A stretch of DNA of 64,000 nucleotides from the NCBI GenBank assembly GCA_964304625.1, contig OZ199838.1, positions 16,988,001 to 17,052,000 on the forward strand, in the 5' to 3' direction. Made by a program: the position numbers and the translations under genes. Positions 1-11,155 of this stretch are shown piece by piece (position 1 is the stretch's first letter; every line of letters begins with the position of its first letter). The notes under the pieces were generated by a model. That model searched no databases, was not told where the DNA came from, and saw only the letters and a list, made by a program, of their open reading frames with translations. This DNA is from Kudoa neothunni. Lineage: Eukaryota > Cnidaria.

Positions 1-1
1 T

Positions 2-2653
2 TTTGAACGCAAAGAGTTGGACTCGGAGATATACGACTTTTTACAGGTTAATGAAAAATTGCTTACTGAGTGTTTAGTAGTGAAAAATGAAAAGATCGAT
101 AGATTGATCTCGGAGATCAGCAGCAGTATGTCAGAACTCGAATCAATCGATACTCATCAGTTGTCTACAACACAGGGGAGTTATGCTTCAAAATATGAAC
201 AAATTAAATCCGTCGTTGACAAATTAAGTAAGACTGATATTCCTGCTTATGAGGAAAAATTGAAAAAAGAACATATGGACCAACTTGACGTTGAAAATCA
301 ATTTATTAAATTAACGCAAATGGGCGAGAAGAAACAGAGCTTGTTGGCCACCCTGACTTCTAAAGAAGCTAGCCTCGATGCTGATTTACTCACCACACTA
401 ACTAGGGATTTAACTACCGCTAGTGACAAATTAAACAAAGTAACGGTCAATAATAACAACTTCCAAAGACTTCTAACATCACAAAAATCTATGCTGCTTT
501 CGCCCAATGGAGAGAAACTGCACAAAATTTTCTCGACCCATGTCGATAAATCCATGGATGAAATCAACTCAACACTTGCTAAGATTATTGAATTGCAAGC
601 AAAAATCAATAATATTAAAGAAAATATTGACACCAACCGCAATGGTTTAAATCAGTTTGATCAAATAAAACTAAAAATTAGCAGTGATCATGCAGCAATT
701 CAAAGTGCCAAAACAGAACTATCAAAGCATCTTGGTAAACGATACAAAGAATTTAAATCTTTGTTTGATAGAAATACCAATACTGTAAATTTGAACATTG
801 CCGATGAAATTTCAGAGGTTAATACATCAATTGATGGTTACAAAAATGCTGTTGACTCCATAGAAAAGAGTATTGATGAAATTAATGGCGAATTAAACGA
901 TTTAAGGTCTGCAGTTAATATCGCTGTAAAAAAAACTAGCAATATTGAAAGCACACATTCAGGTATGGTTGAATCCCTCACTCTTGGTTTGAAAACAGTC
1001 AAAAGCTTGGATGATGCTAAATATACACAATTGAAAAAGAAACTTAGTGAAAAATTAGACGAATATAAGAAAGAATTTAAACAACAAAATGATAACCAAA
1101 CTAATGAAAAAAGTCACTATTCAACATCGGTCACTAATGCTGAAAATTTGATTAAGAGAATCCAAGACATTAATGAGAATAAGCAGTTGAAAGAGCTTAT
1201 CGAGGATGAATTGTCAGTGGAAAATAACCTCGGCAGCATAAAACAGTTAATCGACGCACATGGACAATTGGTTTCAACTGGTGAATCTAATCTGTATAAG
1301 CTTGAAAATGATTATATTAAACATTCGACCAGTTATGATGAAGAAAAAAAGACTTATGATAAAAATTATAAAGCTATTCAAGATCTTCTAAATGCTTATG
1401 ATAAATATGAAAACGACGATTCGCACTTCTTAAACGATTCATTGGTCAACGACTTATTGAATGTTAAATCAGAACTGGAACAAAAATATAAACAATCTGA
1501 ATCATCAACTGATTCAATGAACCACCACTTGGCTGATTTAAATAATATAGACAACACATTGGATAAAAACACTAGTCAACAAATTCAAAGTGTTAAAGAC
1601 GAAATGCGACGTGTTAATGGATTAAAAGAATCCATTAGAAATTATTTTTCAAGGCTTCAGTCACTAAAACAAATTGTCGATAAAATTAACGAGGCAAAAG
1701 TAAAGCTTGGGGAAAAGAGAGAATTACTTGTTAGTTTCCAAGGATCATTGGAATCACAAAATACCCAAAACGAACAAATTATTTCTTCCAATGAACAAAA
1801 AATTAAAACATCTTTTGAAACAGAAAATGAATCTCTTAAGGCTGCAAAAGTTGAAATCGAAAAAACATTCGTTAAATACGATGAGCTTCACAAAGAATTG
1901 AAAAATAAAGCAGATAAGGAAGGAACTGATGTTAACTCTCATTTGGATGAAGAGTATATAAACCTTGTAGCGAAGAAAAATGAAATTGATCGTAATATTG
2001 AAACACAACGTGAATCTATTAAAAACACTCTATCCGAAGGAATAAGACATTGTGGAATAGAGAAAACACGACTCGAAAAAGACTATTCTAGCCAAAATAC
2101 TCAGTTAAAAACATTGTTACAAAATATTGATAGCCTTCTCAACGATTATGTGTCAACTGACATTGAAAGTAATGGAATGGCTGAATTAAATGATAGATAC
2201 ACCTCACTTATTAAAAATGTCGATAATTTACTTGATAATCGCAAAGATCTTACAATAACTGAATTCAACGAGGAAATCAAAGCTAATATCCACATGATGC
2301 TTCAATATTTGAAACTAACATTGCAACTGCCATCGAAAATGACAAAAAATTTTTCGCTGATTTAAAGAATAATGAATCGGCAAAAAACGTCGAAGTCATA
2401 GCTGATAATAATGAAGACGCTGTACAAGAAACTTTAGTTTCCCCCCAAAATGATATAACTGATGACCAACAATACAGCGCAGTTAAGGGAGAATCAAAAA
2501 ATATCGTCTCAACGGATTTTTTTCAAATATATAATGGCAGGTGCTGCTATAGCAACTATTTGCTTGGCAGTTGGAGGTGCAATACTAAAGTACAGAAGTC
2601 TCAAAAAGAGAGAAATTTACAACAAATGTGAAAATATATACATTAAAGCCTAA
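2..2653 (+). CDS. Long coiled-coil membrane-anchored protein, 5'-truncated by the window, frame broken near the 3' end
   Basis: The frame is open from base 2, so the gene begins before the window. The product is almost wholly charged and helical (K/E/N/S/L-rich with heptad-like spacing), as in a long coiled-coil stalk. It aligns by eye along its length with the protein at 27463-31275; shared blocks include MVESLxxGLKTV and a xxSVENN motif. The main frame stops at 2363-2365. Similarity to the paralogue leaves that frame at about 2290-2300, continues in a second frame (IFETNIATAIEND) to about 2515, and passes at a run of seven T (2517-2523) to a third. That frame encodes the membrane helix (MAGAAIATICLAVGGAIL) and the tail EIYNKCENIYIKA, ending TAA at 2651-2653. 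Two indels so close to the end mean either a recent pseudogene or homopolymer errors in the assembly. Function unknown; a surface or secretory-pathway stalk protein is inferred. Confidence 0.75.
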
Positions 2654-2952
2654 GAAGGTGCCATATTAAATTATAATTATATAAGCTCTATATTTAGATT
2701 ACGTTAGTGTTACATTAGTATAGTATTTCACTAATAGATGATTGTTTGTTTTCTTTTTTGCGTTATAAATGATGTTTTCTATAAAAATTACAGTGAGTTT
2801 TCTTTGGGTGAAAATACTTAATATAATAATTTTAAATCAATGATATTAATACAAGTATTATAGATTAGTTTGCTCGAAGCTAAGTTTGTATGTATCTTGG
2901 CCGTATTCGACGAGAAAAATTTCAAAAAAATAAGTATACTTCACCCTCTCTG

Positions 2953-2999
2953 CACCAACTTAAAAAATACGCGTATGCGTAATTGAAGTGCAGTTGGTG
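2953..2999. repeat. Inverted repeat (stem-loop) downstream of the coiled-coil gene
   Basis: An outer 8-bp perfect inverted repeat (CACCAACT at 2953-2960 and AGTTGGTG at 2992-2999) encloses an inner TACGC/GCGTA pair at 2968-2981. It could be a transcript 3' structure or the core of a small transposon. Nothing in the flanks decides. Confidence 0.45.
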
Positions 3000-3183
3000 A
3001 CCACTAATTAGTAATCCTCTCGGGGCTTGGAAAATTACGAATTACACATCAGTGACGCCTAATTCTCAATATCTTTGTGCGCGCACATGATAAAATAAAA
3101 TGAAAACCTGGCTTATATTGATTGATTAATCGATTAAAGAATATTCATATTTAAGATCAAAACTAAAAAACAATAAAACCCTC

Positions 3184-3199
3184 TTTTGGCGCGCCAAAA
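3184..3199. promoter_or_regulatory. Perfect 16-bp palindrome matching a double E2F/DP site
   Basis: TTTTGGCGCGCCAAAA is a perfect palindrome in very AT-rich surroundings. It fits the E2F/DP consensus (TTTSSCGC) read from both strands. No gene start lies within 4 kb, so a regulatory role is only suggested by the motif. Confidence 0.3.
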
Positions 3200-3429
3200 A
3201 TAATTGCCATAATGGAAATAATATTATTGAGAACTTTTGGGTTTCATCTGATGTATGTAAAACAATTTATTCGAAACAAAAATAATCATGTTTTGGAATC
3301 ACTTACGAGGCGTTAATGGATAGAACTGCGCGGTATTATCGGACACTATATATCAATATATTTTATCCCCCTTATGATTTCCAAGAATTTAAAGATGTTG
3401 AGTGTTCTAATCTGTAATGATTCCTATGG

Positions 3430-3720
3430 GTACCGTGCTATCTTCGACATGGAAACTGATTTTTTTAAGTTGAATCTATTTTTAAAGCCATGAAACTATC
3501 CATAGCTAACATTTTTGAAATCATTTTCAGAAGAATCAATCTCATTTCTTTTGTTTATTATTTCGATGGACGATAATTCGATACTTTTTAACCTCATCCA
3601 AACGAACCACACATACACACGTTGATTAGAGTCTTCGTCTTTTCCTTTCCGCATTGATCTTCGTTTAGCTAGAAGCAATTGACTTTCTTCAAATTCCTGT
3701 TTAATTTGAGACTTTTATCT
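3430..3720 (-). mobile_element. Pogo/Tigger transposase fragment (CENP-B-type HTH)
   Basis: The minus strand reads MRKGKDEDSNQRVYVWF and then a stretch ending near VSYGW. This matches the CENP-B/Tigger DNA-binding region in the transposase at 23744-25666 (SNGKHEDVDTQVYKWI ... ASRGWL). The frame is lost soon after. No catalytic domain or terminal repeat was found nearby, so this is a short relic. Confidence 0.6.
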
Positions 3721-4286
3721 AAAATGCCATTTAAAGTTGAAATATAACCTATTTTGAAGCGTTTAAAACGGTTTCCGTCTTTACATTTAAGAGCGGTAAA
3801 CTATCATAATATGTAATTATATCACATTTCTCTTGAAGCATTATGAATTTGTTAATTCTTTTTCGGACATTTAGAAATAATTACGAATTATCGGTTATTA
3901 CACAAGTTTAAAACTTTTTATTTCACAAAATAAAAAAACTACCCTTATATTTAATTAAGAACTCATAATACATGTTATTTGATAAATTTATCTGGGTGGA
4001 TAAAGTTTAAGGAAAGTTACGAATTAACAGTCACCTACTGTACCTGCGTACCCCCAATAAAATATGCGGTAAACTTGTTCAAAATATATCCAACTCATGA
4101 ATTTAAAAAAAAGAAATACAATAACGTTAACTTATGGAATTGTTTAGAAGAGACCAACTTTTGGTCTACAAATGAACAAATTTATTCATTTTTCAAGTCA
4201 TGACTATAACACCGAAATATGTGCATCCAATTAAATAATATCTAGTGACACAAATGATATATGTCAAATAAAACTATCAGTGTGGT

Positions 4287-5691
4287 GTACATAATCTCTT
4301 CTTATAACAATGTTAATTATATCATCTCGTTCCAGCTCCAATTTACTGCACTTAATTTTTTTCCTAGCAACCGACCAATGTGATTCATAAATCATCGTAA
4401 ATGATTCTTCCCAATATCCACCAAATAGAAATACTTATTCCATAACATCCATTTCATAACCATATCCTACAAAAAGATGGTAAACGAATAATACTTCCAA
4501 ACGCCACCCTTTCCCCTACACCAGGGGTCTCTAAATTTTCTTTTGTCTACCTCCCCTGTGTAGGTAATTTACTTAGTCGTTGACCCCTCTCAGAGATTTT
4601 ATTAAAATATTAGAGTATATTCATTTTGTTTGACTAGAACAATTAAAAATATGTGCAATATATCCCCTTAATTAATAATCTATTTCCAATACATAATGCA
4701 ATGCCAAATTATATTAACCCCCAGACAAACTTTTTTTAACGATGTAACATCAAAGTATAATAGAAAATTCTTTAAATTTGTAGATTTACGCAGATATTTG
4801 TAATCAAGTAATGGCAAAAAAACAATTACATTCGAAAATTTACCACAATGAACGTATTTTTCATCATAAATCATATTCAATTGACTTGCCATGTTAAGTC
4901 GCTTGTATATGGTTATAGTTACATACTTTTGCACTTATATTAATACATCGGCAGATTTTAAGATTAAATTACACATATACAGAAAAGTTAATAAGAATAT
5001 CCTAATCTTTAGCCACAGATTATGTTCCTTAGCTTGAGGGCGCTTGAAGAATTTTTGAAGTGTCCGCTGGGGTTCAAGCGATACTTTCAAACTATTATAT
5101 CTATTTTCGTAGCTTTTGTAATTATGGTTCAAATCAATCTTAAAAATTAGACTTATCCTTCTTAGTCGATTATAAATTTAATATAAACTATCGTTATTGT
5201 TTTATAAATTGTTAATAACAATGAGTACTTTTGATCATTAATATTTACGAAAAATAAAGCCAGTGTATTCACTAGTTCTTATGAGCTACAAAGTATCTCT
5301 ACATAAATGAAAAAAAATTGACTTGCATAACTAGGAAAGGTGATGTTGGATTTTAACTTAAAAATAAAAAACAAATGTCATGGGGTAGTATCAATTAATA
5401 TAATTAAATAATGTAGTATGGAGTTAAAGATGGGAAGCATTACCTTAAAAGCCTATAAAATTCAGTAGAATCTCTATAACACGTATCGACCATAGCGTAA
5501 TTTTCGACCACTGTCCTAAACATCAAACAGTACCTATTGCACGAGTTCACGCCACAATGCAGGTTGCGCCAATACAAAAATGTAGTTTTTAAACACTGTT
5601 GGAATTTATCATCAACCTAATCACTTTTATTGTTTTACTTTCAAACTGTTTTCGTTTACTGGTCCTAACATTCCAAACATAGTTACAACAA
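4287..5691 (+). repeat. Dispersed repeat R1, copy split by a hAT-like insertion
   Basis: The segments 4287-4513 and 5522-5691 align in order with the uninterrupted 378-bp copy at 36705-37082. They share the start GTACATAATCTCTTCTT, the block CGTAAATGATTCTTCCCAAT and the end TTACAACAA. The extra kilobase is the hAT-like element at 4522-5513. Neither copy has coding capacity or clear terminal inverted repeats. It is a non-autonomous repeat of unknown class. Confidence 0.75.
4522..5513. mobile_element. Non-autonomous hAT-like element inside repeat R1
   Basis: The left end is CAGGGGTCTCTAAATTTTC. The right end, read on the minus strand, is CAGTGGTCGAAAATTACG, so the short inverted ends follow the CAGNGGTC pattern of hAT elements. 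The flanking octamers are CCCTACAC and TCCTAAAC, an 8-bp target duplication with two mismatches. The boundaries coincide with the break in R1. There is no transposase inside, only short chance open frames. Confidence 0.65.
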
Positions 5692-5821
5692 TCAATCACG
5701 CCATAATATCCAAGGTTACTGATAAGTAATAGTAACCACGGCATATCCATCACCATCTAATGGAAGATTTTCGGTCAGCCTCAACCTGCATCCATATAAG
5801 CAGAAGTCAGGATGTCATAAG

Positions 5822-5968
5822 GTTCAATAAAATTTACCCCCGTCCGACCCTAGATAATCTGTTTAGAAACAACCTAGTTTGCGCAGTATTTTTAAAATAC
5901 CCTCGTACATCTAATTTGGTTCAACAACTATTATAATGATTAGAGGGATTGAAATCTCTGAGAAAATC
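5822..5968 (-). repeat. Fragment of repeat R2 (hAT-associated)
   Basis: The reverse complement aligns with 20736-20886, including AATCATTATAATAGTTGTTG and AAATTTTATTGAAC. The conceptual translations also agree (NHYNSC ... SRVGRG.ILLN), so it may once have been coding. At the other copy it directly follows a hAT dimerisation domain, so it is probably part of that hAT family. Confidence 0.5.
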
Positions 5969-5995
5969 TAACTCCTCAAAATGGTATGGTTTTAA

Positions 5996-6234
5996 CCCTT
6001 TCACGCCGAATGTTGCCATATGGCAACATCGGATTGTTTTTATAATTTCTCAATGAGTATTATATTTAACAACTAAAGCATTCAAAAAAAGTTAAATTAA
6101 TCTTTATTCTTTTATCAAACGCTAAATTAGATAATTTTTAAAATTTCTTAGTTAGTAAAAATACGTCATAAATTGAAATTTTTCAAACAATTTTATTTTT
6201 GTTTTTAAGATGCCAATAGGGCTGGGTGTGAAGG
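5996..6234. mobile_element. Possible piggyBac-type MITE
   Basis: A TTAA at 5992-5995 is followed by CCCTTTCACGCCG and an 18-bp palindrome, TGTTGCCATATGGCAACA. A related inverted end (...GGGTGTGAAGG) lies at about 6220-6234, but the second TTAA is absent. TTAA plus CCYTT termini are typical of piggyBac relatives. The right boundary is uncertain. Confidence 0.4.
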
Positions 6235-6724
6235 ATATGTTCGATGCCTTATAGTAACAGATTTAGCATCTTTATGGGAGATTCTGTTGAGTCGATTAAA
6301 TTTTCATTTAATATTCCTATCATTTGATTTAATTTTATCGAACGTTAACAAAAATCCATCTTTTATCAAAAACGTTCCGAAAAGTGCGTGTAACCGACCA
6401 ATCACATAATTATCAATCTGGAAATTTCTCAAAATTAGTATATTGTTTAGATCCAAATTCTTTAATACAAATCTTTAAAGAATATTATATATCGAATGTA
6501 CATTTGATTATTCAAAATGTGTTGATTTTTAAGAAGGGCGTAAAATCGTATGTGTGTAAAACGTGTACAACCGGTAATTGACTGTAGAAGTAATTTTTTA
6601 AAAATTGTTGGTTAACAATAAAAAATCCAAGATCCATGACCCTAATTCTTTGATTTTGGTACTATGATTCAAACTCTTTTTAATAGATTTACACAAAGCT
6701 GCTATGATCCTTTTCAGGTATTCG

Positions 6725-6806
6725 AGGGTTGATGTATACGGGGATTGGCAAAAAATATGAGTTTATCAAGGGATACGAAATTTCAAAAAGGTTGAAAACC
6801 ACTGGT
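6725..6806 (+). mobile_element. hAT-like 3' terminus (relic)
   Basis: The stretch ends in GGTTGAAAACCACTG, the usual right terminus of many hAT elements. No matching left end or 8-bp duplication was found, so it is an orphan end. Confidence 0.35.
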
Positions 6807-7263
6807 CTAGGTCTAGTGTCTAATGTGACATTTTAAGTTGTTGAAACGTAAACAGCAGGTTGATAGGGTTAATAGAAGATCGACAAACAACATAAAATTT
6901 TCAAGTTAATAGGGAAAGATTTAAAGTACGTATTGTTATTAAGTATCAAATAAGATGGACGTTGCTTGCGATAAACATATACATTTCCCGACTATAAAGA
7001 TCGGATGGGTTCAAGGGTATGGTGTAGCCTATAAAAAACCGATTCATTTGTAAAAATAAACTTATTGAGCAGAGTAATGAATAAATTTTGAAGTTTGATG
7101 CTGATACTATCAATGACTAAATGAGATTCCATGTATGTAAGGAATAAGAGCCATTGTTTTTATATAGCAAAAGGGTGTTTATTTTATCGAAAAGTATCAA
7201 ACTTACATCAATTCTTATTTCTTAGGTGTAAGAATTAATCTTAAGGTTTAAAATGAGGTTGTG

Positions 7264-8984
7264 ATGATTCTGGTTGCTATTTTTCGACCCAATTTAATAA
7301 CGCCAACGATGTTGTTATATAGAAACGTACTTATAATTAAAAATATATTTATTTTAGATTGGAGTTGCTGTGTTATTCAAGCCATTATCCACAGAAATTA
7401 CCCTATATTCCCTTCAATTTGATAAAAAAAAACGATTGATGTATTCATCCGTTGTAAAGCAGACTAAAAGTTCCGATAAAATTAAAAGTTAAGAATATCT
7501 CATGATAAAAAATATTTAGCTATTGAAAACAAATTGTATTTGAAGAAAATTAGCGTTTTTATCAATAAATGTATTACGCTGGCGATAAAATCTGATCATT
7601 TCAAGGATGTCAACAAAGAGGATATATTTATATTTTTTGTGCTTACTGACAATACTAAAATGATACTGTAGTTAATATTGATTTTTTTTACTGAATTATT
7701 ATAGAAATATTGATGAACAAAAGATGGATCTATTAAAACAATCAATAGATATAGAATTGAAAGACTTCAAACAGTTGCGTCCTCACCCTCATCTTCTAGT
7801 GATGGATGAAAATCAGTTGAATATGGCGTTGTATTTTCACTCCCATTACCAATATAAGGAACAGGTTTAATTTTTGACGCTGGTTTGTTTTCTTGTCAGA
7901 TCTAATAGGAAAACTTGGGGATTGTTGAAATGGGATTCACCACATTGAGAATAATGTACCCCCTGGAAAAATTGGATGAGTCTCTTAAACAGTGCTACTT
8001 TATGAATAAATACAACTCCACATTTGAAACTGCGGCCTATCCAATTTCAAAAATGTTTTCTGTTGCCTTCTCCTGCACAGGTTACAGAACAATTTACAAC
8101 ATGCTATCAATGTTAATAATTCAAGTGAGATTGCAATGAGTGAAAGTTATTGGGTGCACTTAATAGGATAAAAAATATTTTATTCATATTAATTCTAACG
8201 ATTCAAAAATCAGCGAATTATTTACTTCACATTATATTCATTAGAGTGGAAATTATTTAAACGCTGATTCCAACGAGTTGCTGAATCCTTGTATTCCCGA
8301 GGGGTCGTCGTATTTCCTGAACGTGAACGAAATTCTTAACATTTGCATTAAACCTACTCACGTTGCAACTTATTCTTCAAATTACAAGTTTTTGGGAAAG
8401 TTCGATCAAGAAGCTTGCATGAAACTACTAGATTCTGTGCATTCAACAATCCATTCTAGGGTGAAACCAGAATTCATGTTAATGGTGAATCAGATAAAGT
8501 GTGACATTATTTTTGAGCCAGAATTATCATTTTTGGTATTTTGTTTCTAATAAGTTTTTAACAATAAAACAAATTTTTAAGTTTTTGGGATTTTTTGAAT
8601 ACCTGGATCAATTTGGATGGAAACACGGGGATGATATTGAGTTACTCATTAAAAATCATTGCACCGAACCTTATCCAAGTAACGCCAACGTAAGTGAAGT
8701 TAATATCGTATATCTTATAAATAGAAATAAATCGTAGATGAAATTAATAATTAACGATTGTTTCAATCTGTTAGTTCTTCGACACACGCTGAAAATTTTA
8801 CTCAAAACTGACCCTCAAAACATCATCATACCAGTACTTATTGTTGACTAATTTTTAGGTTTTTTCTTAAAATCAGATTTAATTCATTATCTATGCCTAT
8901 TAGGACACTCTGATCAATATGCAAATGGGCTTAGGTTATTTTGATCCACGCATAAAGGAAGCAGACGCCAAATATTTCAAATGA
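7264..8984 (+). CDS. GDA1/CD39-family (ENTPD-like) protein, probable pseudoenzyme, nine exons
   Basis: Exons 7264-7326, 7358-7487, 7520-7667, 7705-7864, 7909-8124, 8245-8535, 8582-8689, 8738-8833 and 8904-8984 join in phase through GT-AG introns of 31-120 nt to give 430 codons. The family (nucleoside tri/diphosphate hydrolases) is recognised from order and spacing: VLFKPLSTEITLYSL at ACR1; FFVLTDNTKMIL at ACR2; VMDENQLNMALY at ACR3; GIVEMGFTTLRIMY at ACR4; then NPCIPEG, a GKFDQEAC block, further Cys residues and a final GLGYF. The catalytic and nucleotide-binding residues of ACR1-4 are replaced (DAGS to KPLS, ATAGMR to LTDNTK, the EEG glutamate to Asn, GGASTQ to GFTTLR), but fold cysteines persist. 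Hydrolase activity is therefore unlikely. The first exon is short and an upstream anchor exon may be missing. Intron 4 must use the second of two AGs, because the first gives stops. Confidence 0.75.
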
Positions 8985-9077
8985 ATTAAAATCTTGCTCA
9001 TCCTATTCCCCACATTGATTCTTACATTATACACCGCTATCTTCCTGGCTATTTTATGTGTTGAGAACAAAAGTTAA
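8985..9077 (+). other. In-frame extension after the TGA encoding a membrane helix
   Basis: The frame of the last ENTPD-like exon continues past TGA 8982-8984 for 30 codons to TAA 9075-9077. It reads a hydrophobic helix (ILLILFPTLILTLYTAIFLA) and a short polar tail. CD39-type enzymes carry a C-terminal membrane helix at this place. No GT-AG intron could skip the TGA, because there is no AG between it and the helix. Either a nonsense change made a soluble form or the stop is read through. TGA acts as a normal stop in the gene at 27463. Confidence 0.5.
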
Positions 9078-9322
9078 TGAATACATTTATAGAAGTCATA
9101 ATTTTTCCATTAAATCTATAACATGAAATTTGTGTGATAAATTTTTGAAGGCTTACTTCTATATTGAAGATTAAAATGTGGGGCAATGATGACTTTTTAA
9201 GTTATTTACCAAGCTACTAGGTAATATAATTCCTAATTATTTTGAAATTGAATAATAATATTTTTAATGATTAGACTATTTATCCAACAAATAAATATTA
9301 GTAATACTTGTTTTGTTGATTA

Positions 9323-11155
9323 CAGCAGGCATCCGATTTTGCACACTTTTCTCAATCATCTTTTGACTGAATTTTTGTTTGACATCAATTAAATAATAAA
9401 GATGTCCATAACTCGTATTAAAATTGTTAGAAATGTAGAAGAGAAATATAATATAATATTTTGAAAGTTTACCCTATTTTTAACGCTAAGATAGCGACAG
9501 TAAAACATTTCCAAATTTCGAATATCGCCACCCTAAATGGGATTCTTCGTAAGAAATTAGAAATAATTTCCATCGTTAGAGAAGGATTTGCATCGACTAA
9601 AAGAAAAAAACATTCATAATGGATCAAACATTGATTCATTACGAAGGTGTTTATGATTGGATATGTTTGATTAGGGGGAACAAATAGAACCGTCGCCCCT
9701 GATATCGTAAATAAAAGAATTGAGCTTTCTGTAGAAAATAAGAAACCAGAACATGTGACAATTGGTTGGTTTAAGAGCTTTAAAAAGCGATTTAATCTAA
9801 GAAAAATTAATATCCATGTCGAATTCGCAGATATAGATTCTGTGGTTGTGAAGAATGGATTCCACAACTTAAAGTCATGTTAAAATTATAGCTCAGATTA
9901 TATATATATATATATATAGTATCGACGAATCTGCATTATTCTACTAGCAACAGAGAGATATATGCAGTTTTTAACGTTTTGATTTATTTTATCGATAAAA
10001 GTTTTGTAGTTTCATCAGAAAGAAATATAAAGAGGACAAAACAATCGATGAATCGAGTAACTATTTTATTAGGTCTCTCAATGAGTGGTGGAATACTCGA
10101 ATCACTAATAATCGACAAACACAAAATCTCTCGTTGTTTTAAGAATATTAAAAAACTTCCTGTGTCATATGATAAAAATAATAAATGTTGGATGAATAAT
10201 GATGGATTCTTAAGATATATAACCTAGCTTAATTAATTATTTGCAAAAAGGAATACACAGGCGTTATTGTTCCTTTATAATGCATCATGTTTCTGTAGAA
10301 AAAATTTGAGCAACATAAAAATGGGGTTTCTCCGCCAAAAACTACGAGTGTTTTGCAACCTCTTGATCAGTGGATAATATATTCGTTTAAATATGCCTAC
10401 GAAATAGCTATGCTTAAACGATATATTGCTCGTGTTGAAACAGGTATTGATCCCATCCCTCCGAACATATTAGAGGCAATGTTACTTATAGGAGACGCTT
10501 GGAATATGGTTTCTCCATAAACAATTAGAAATTGTTTAAAAAAATATTTTCCTATTGATAAATTGTCTTCTATACTACTAAGCGATGATTTAATAATAAA
10601 ACATGCATCTAATAGAGAAATGAGTGATATTATATGCCCAGAGGAAATTAATAATGAAATAAAGGGGATAATTCAAGAGGGATATGAAATTTGTTGTTTT
10701 TATGATGGCTATTCTACATTAGATTTAGATAGTAGAGATAATTTAGTGGATTCGGTTAAGGATGGTGATGGATCTGGTGAGGAAGTGCTTGAAGGTAAAT
10801 CTGAGGATACCCCTGTTCTGAATTTCAAAGAGGTTATTGATTCCATCAGCGAAATTAAAAAATCCTTTCTGAAAAACGATGTTGATCGATTAAGAATTCT
10901 TTCAAATCTTGGGAACGACGTATACGATATCATGTGGAAAAATATTAAACAATCGAAAATAACAGATTTTTTCAAATGTTAGAATATAAATATTGTCCAT
11001 TTTACTATATTGCGTTTTATCTTTATATAAATATATTTTCTCAGTGATTAAGAGTTAAAATTTTACTTTTAATTGTTAAAAATATAATATTAAAATATGA
11101 TGTGTGTGCGCCTTTCACGGTCCTGGAGGGATTGTGTAAAATCGATTGCCTACTG
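9323..11155 (+). mobile_element. Pogo/Tigger DNA transposon, decayed
   Basis: The inverted ends are CAGCAGGCATCCGATTTTGC on the left and, read on the minus strand, CAGTAGGCAATCGATTTTAC on the right. TA precedes the left end and TG follows the right, a TA duplication with one change. The interior reads, in order, a CENP-B HTH relic (GWFKSFKKRFNL near 9760), DESALFY-like sequence near 9925, and NRVTILLGLSMSG to WMNNDGF at 10040-10210. TTSVLQPLDQ-like sequence follows near 10350, then an acidic C-terminal frame at 10563-10982 ending KITDFFKC. Stops and frame changes in the first two thirds show it is dead; the last 139 codons are clean. Confidence 0.75.

Noticed and set aside
298-642. Minus-strand frame inside the first coiled-coil gene
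   Set aside because: Antisense shadow of the coding strand with the same composition effect.
8982-8984. Selenocysteine or genetic-code change at the TGA of the ENTPD-like gene
   Set aside because: TGA is the ordinary terminator of the coiled-coil gene at 27463 and of the piggyBac at 61317. No selenocysteine-type stem-loop was identified, and the family has no selenocysteine here.
9469-9867. 132-codon minus-strand frame
   Set aside because: The plus strand here carries the Tigger HTH motif GWFKSFKKRFNL in family order, so the minus frame is a shadow.
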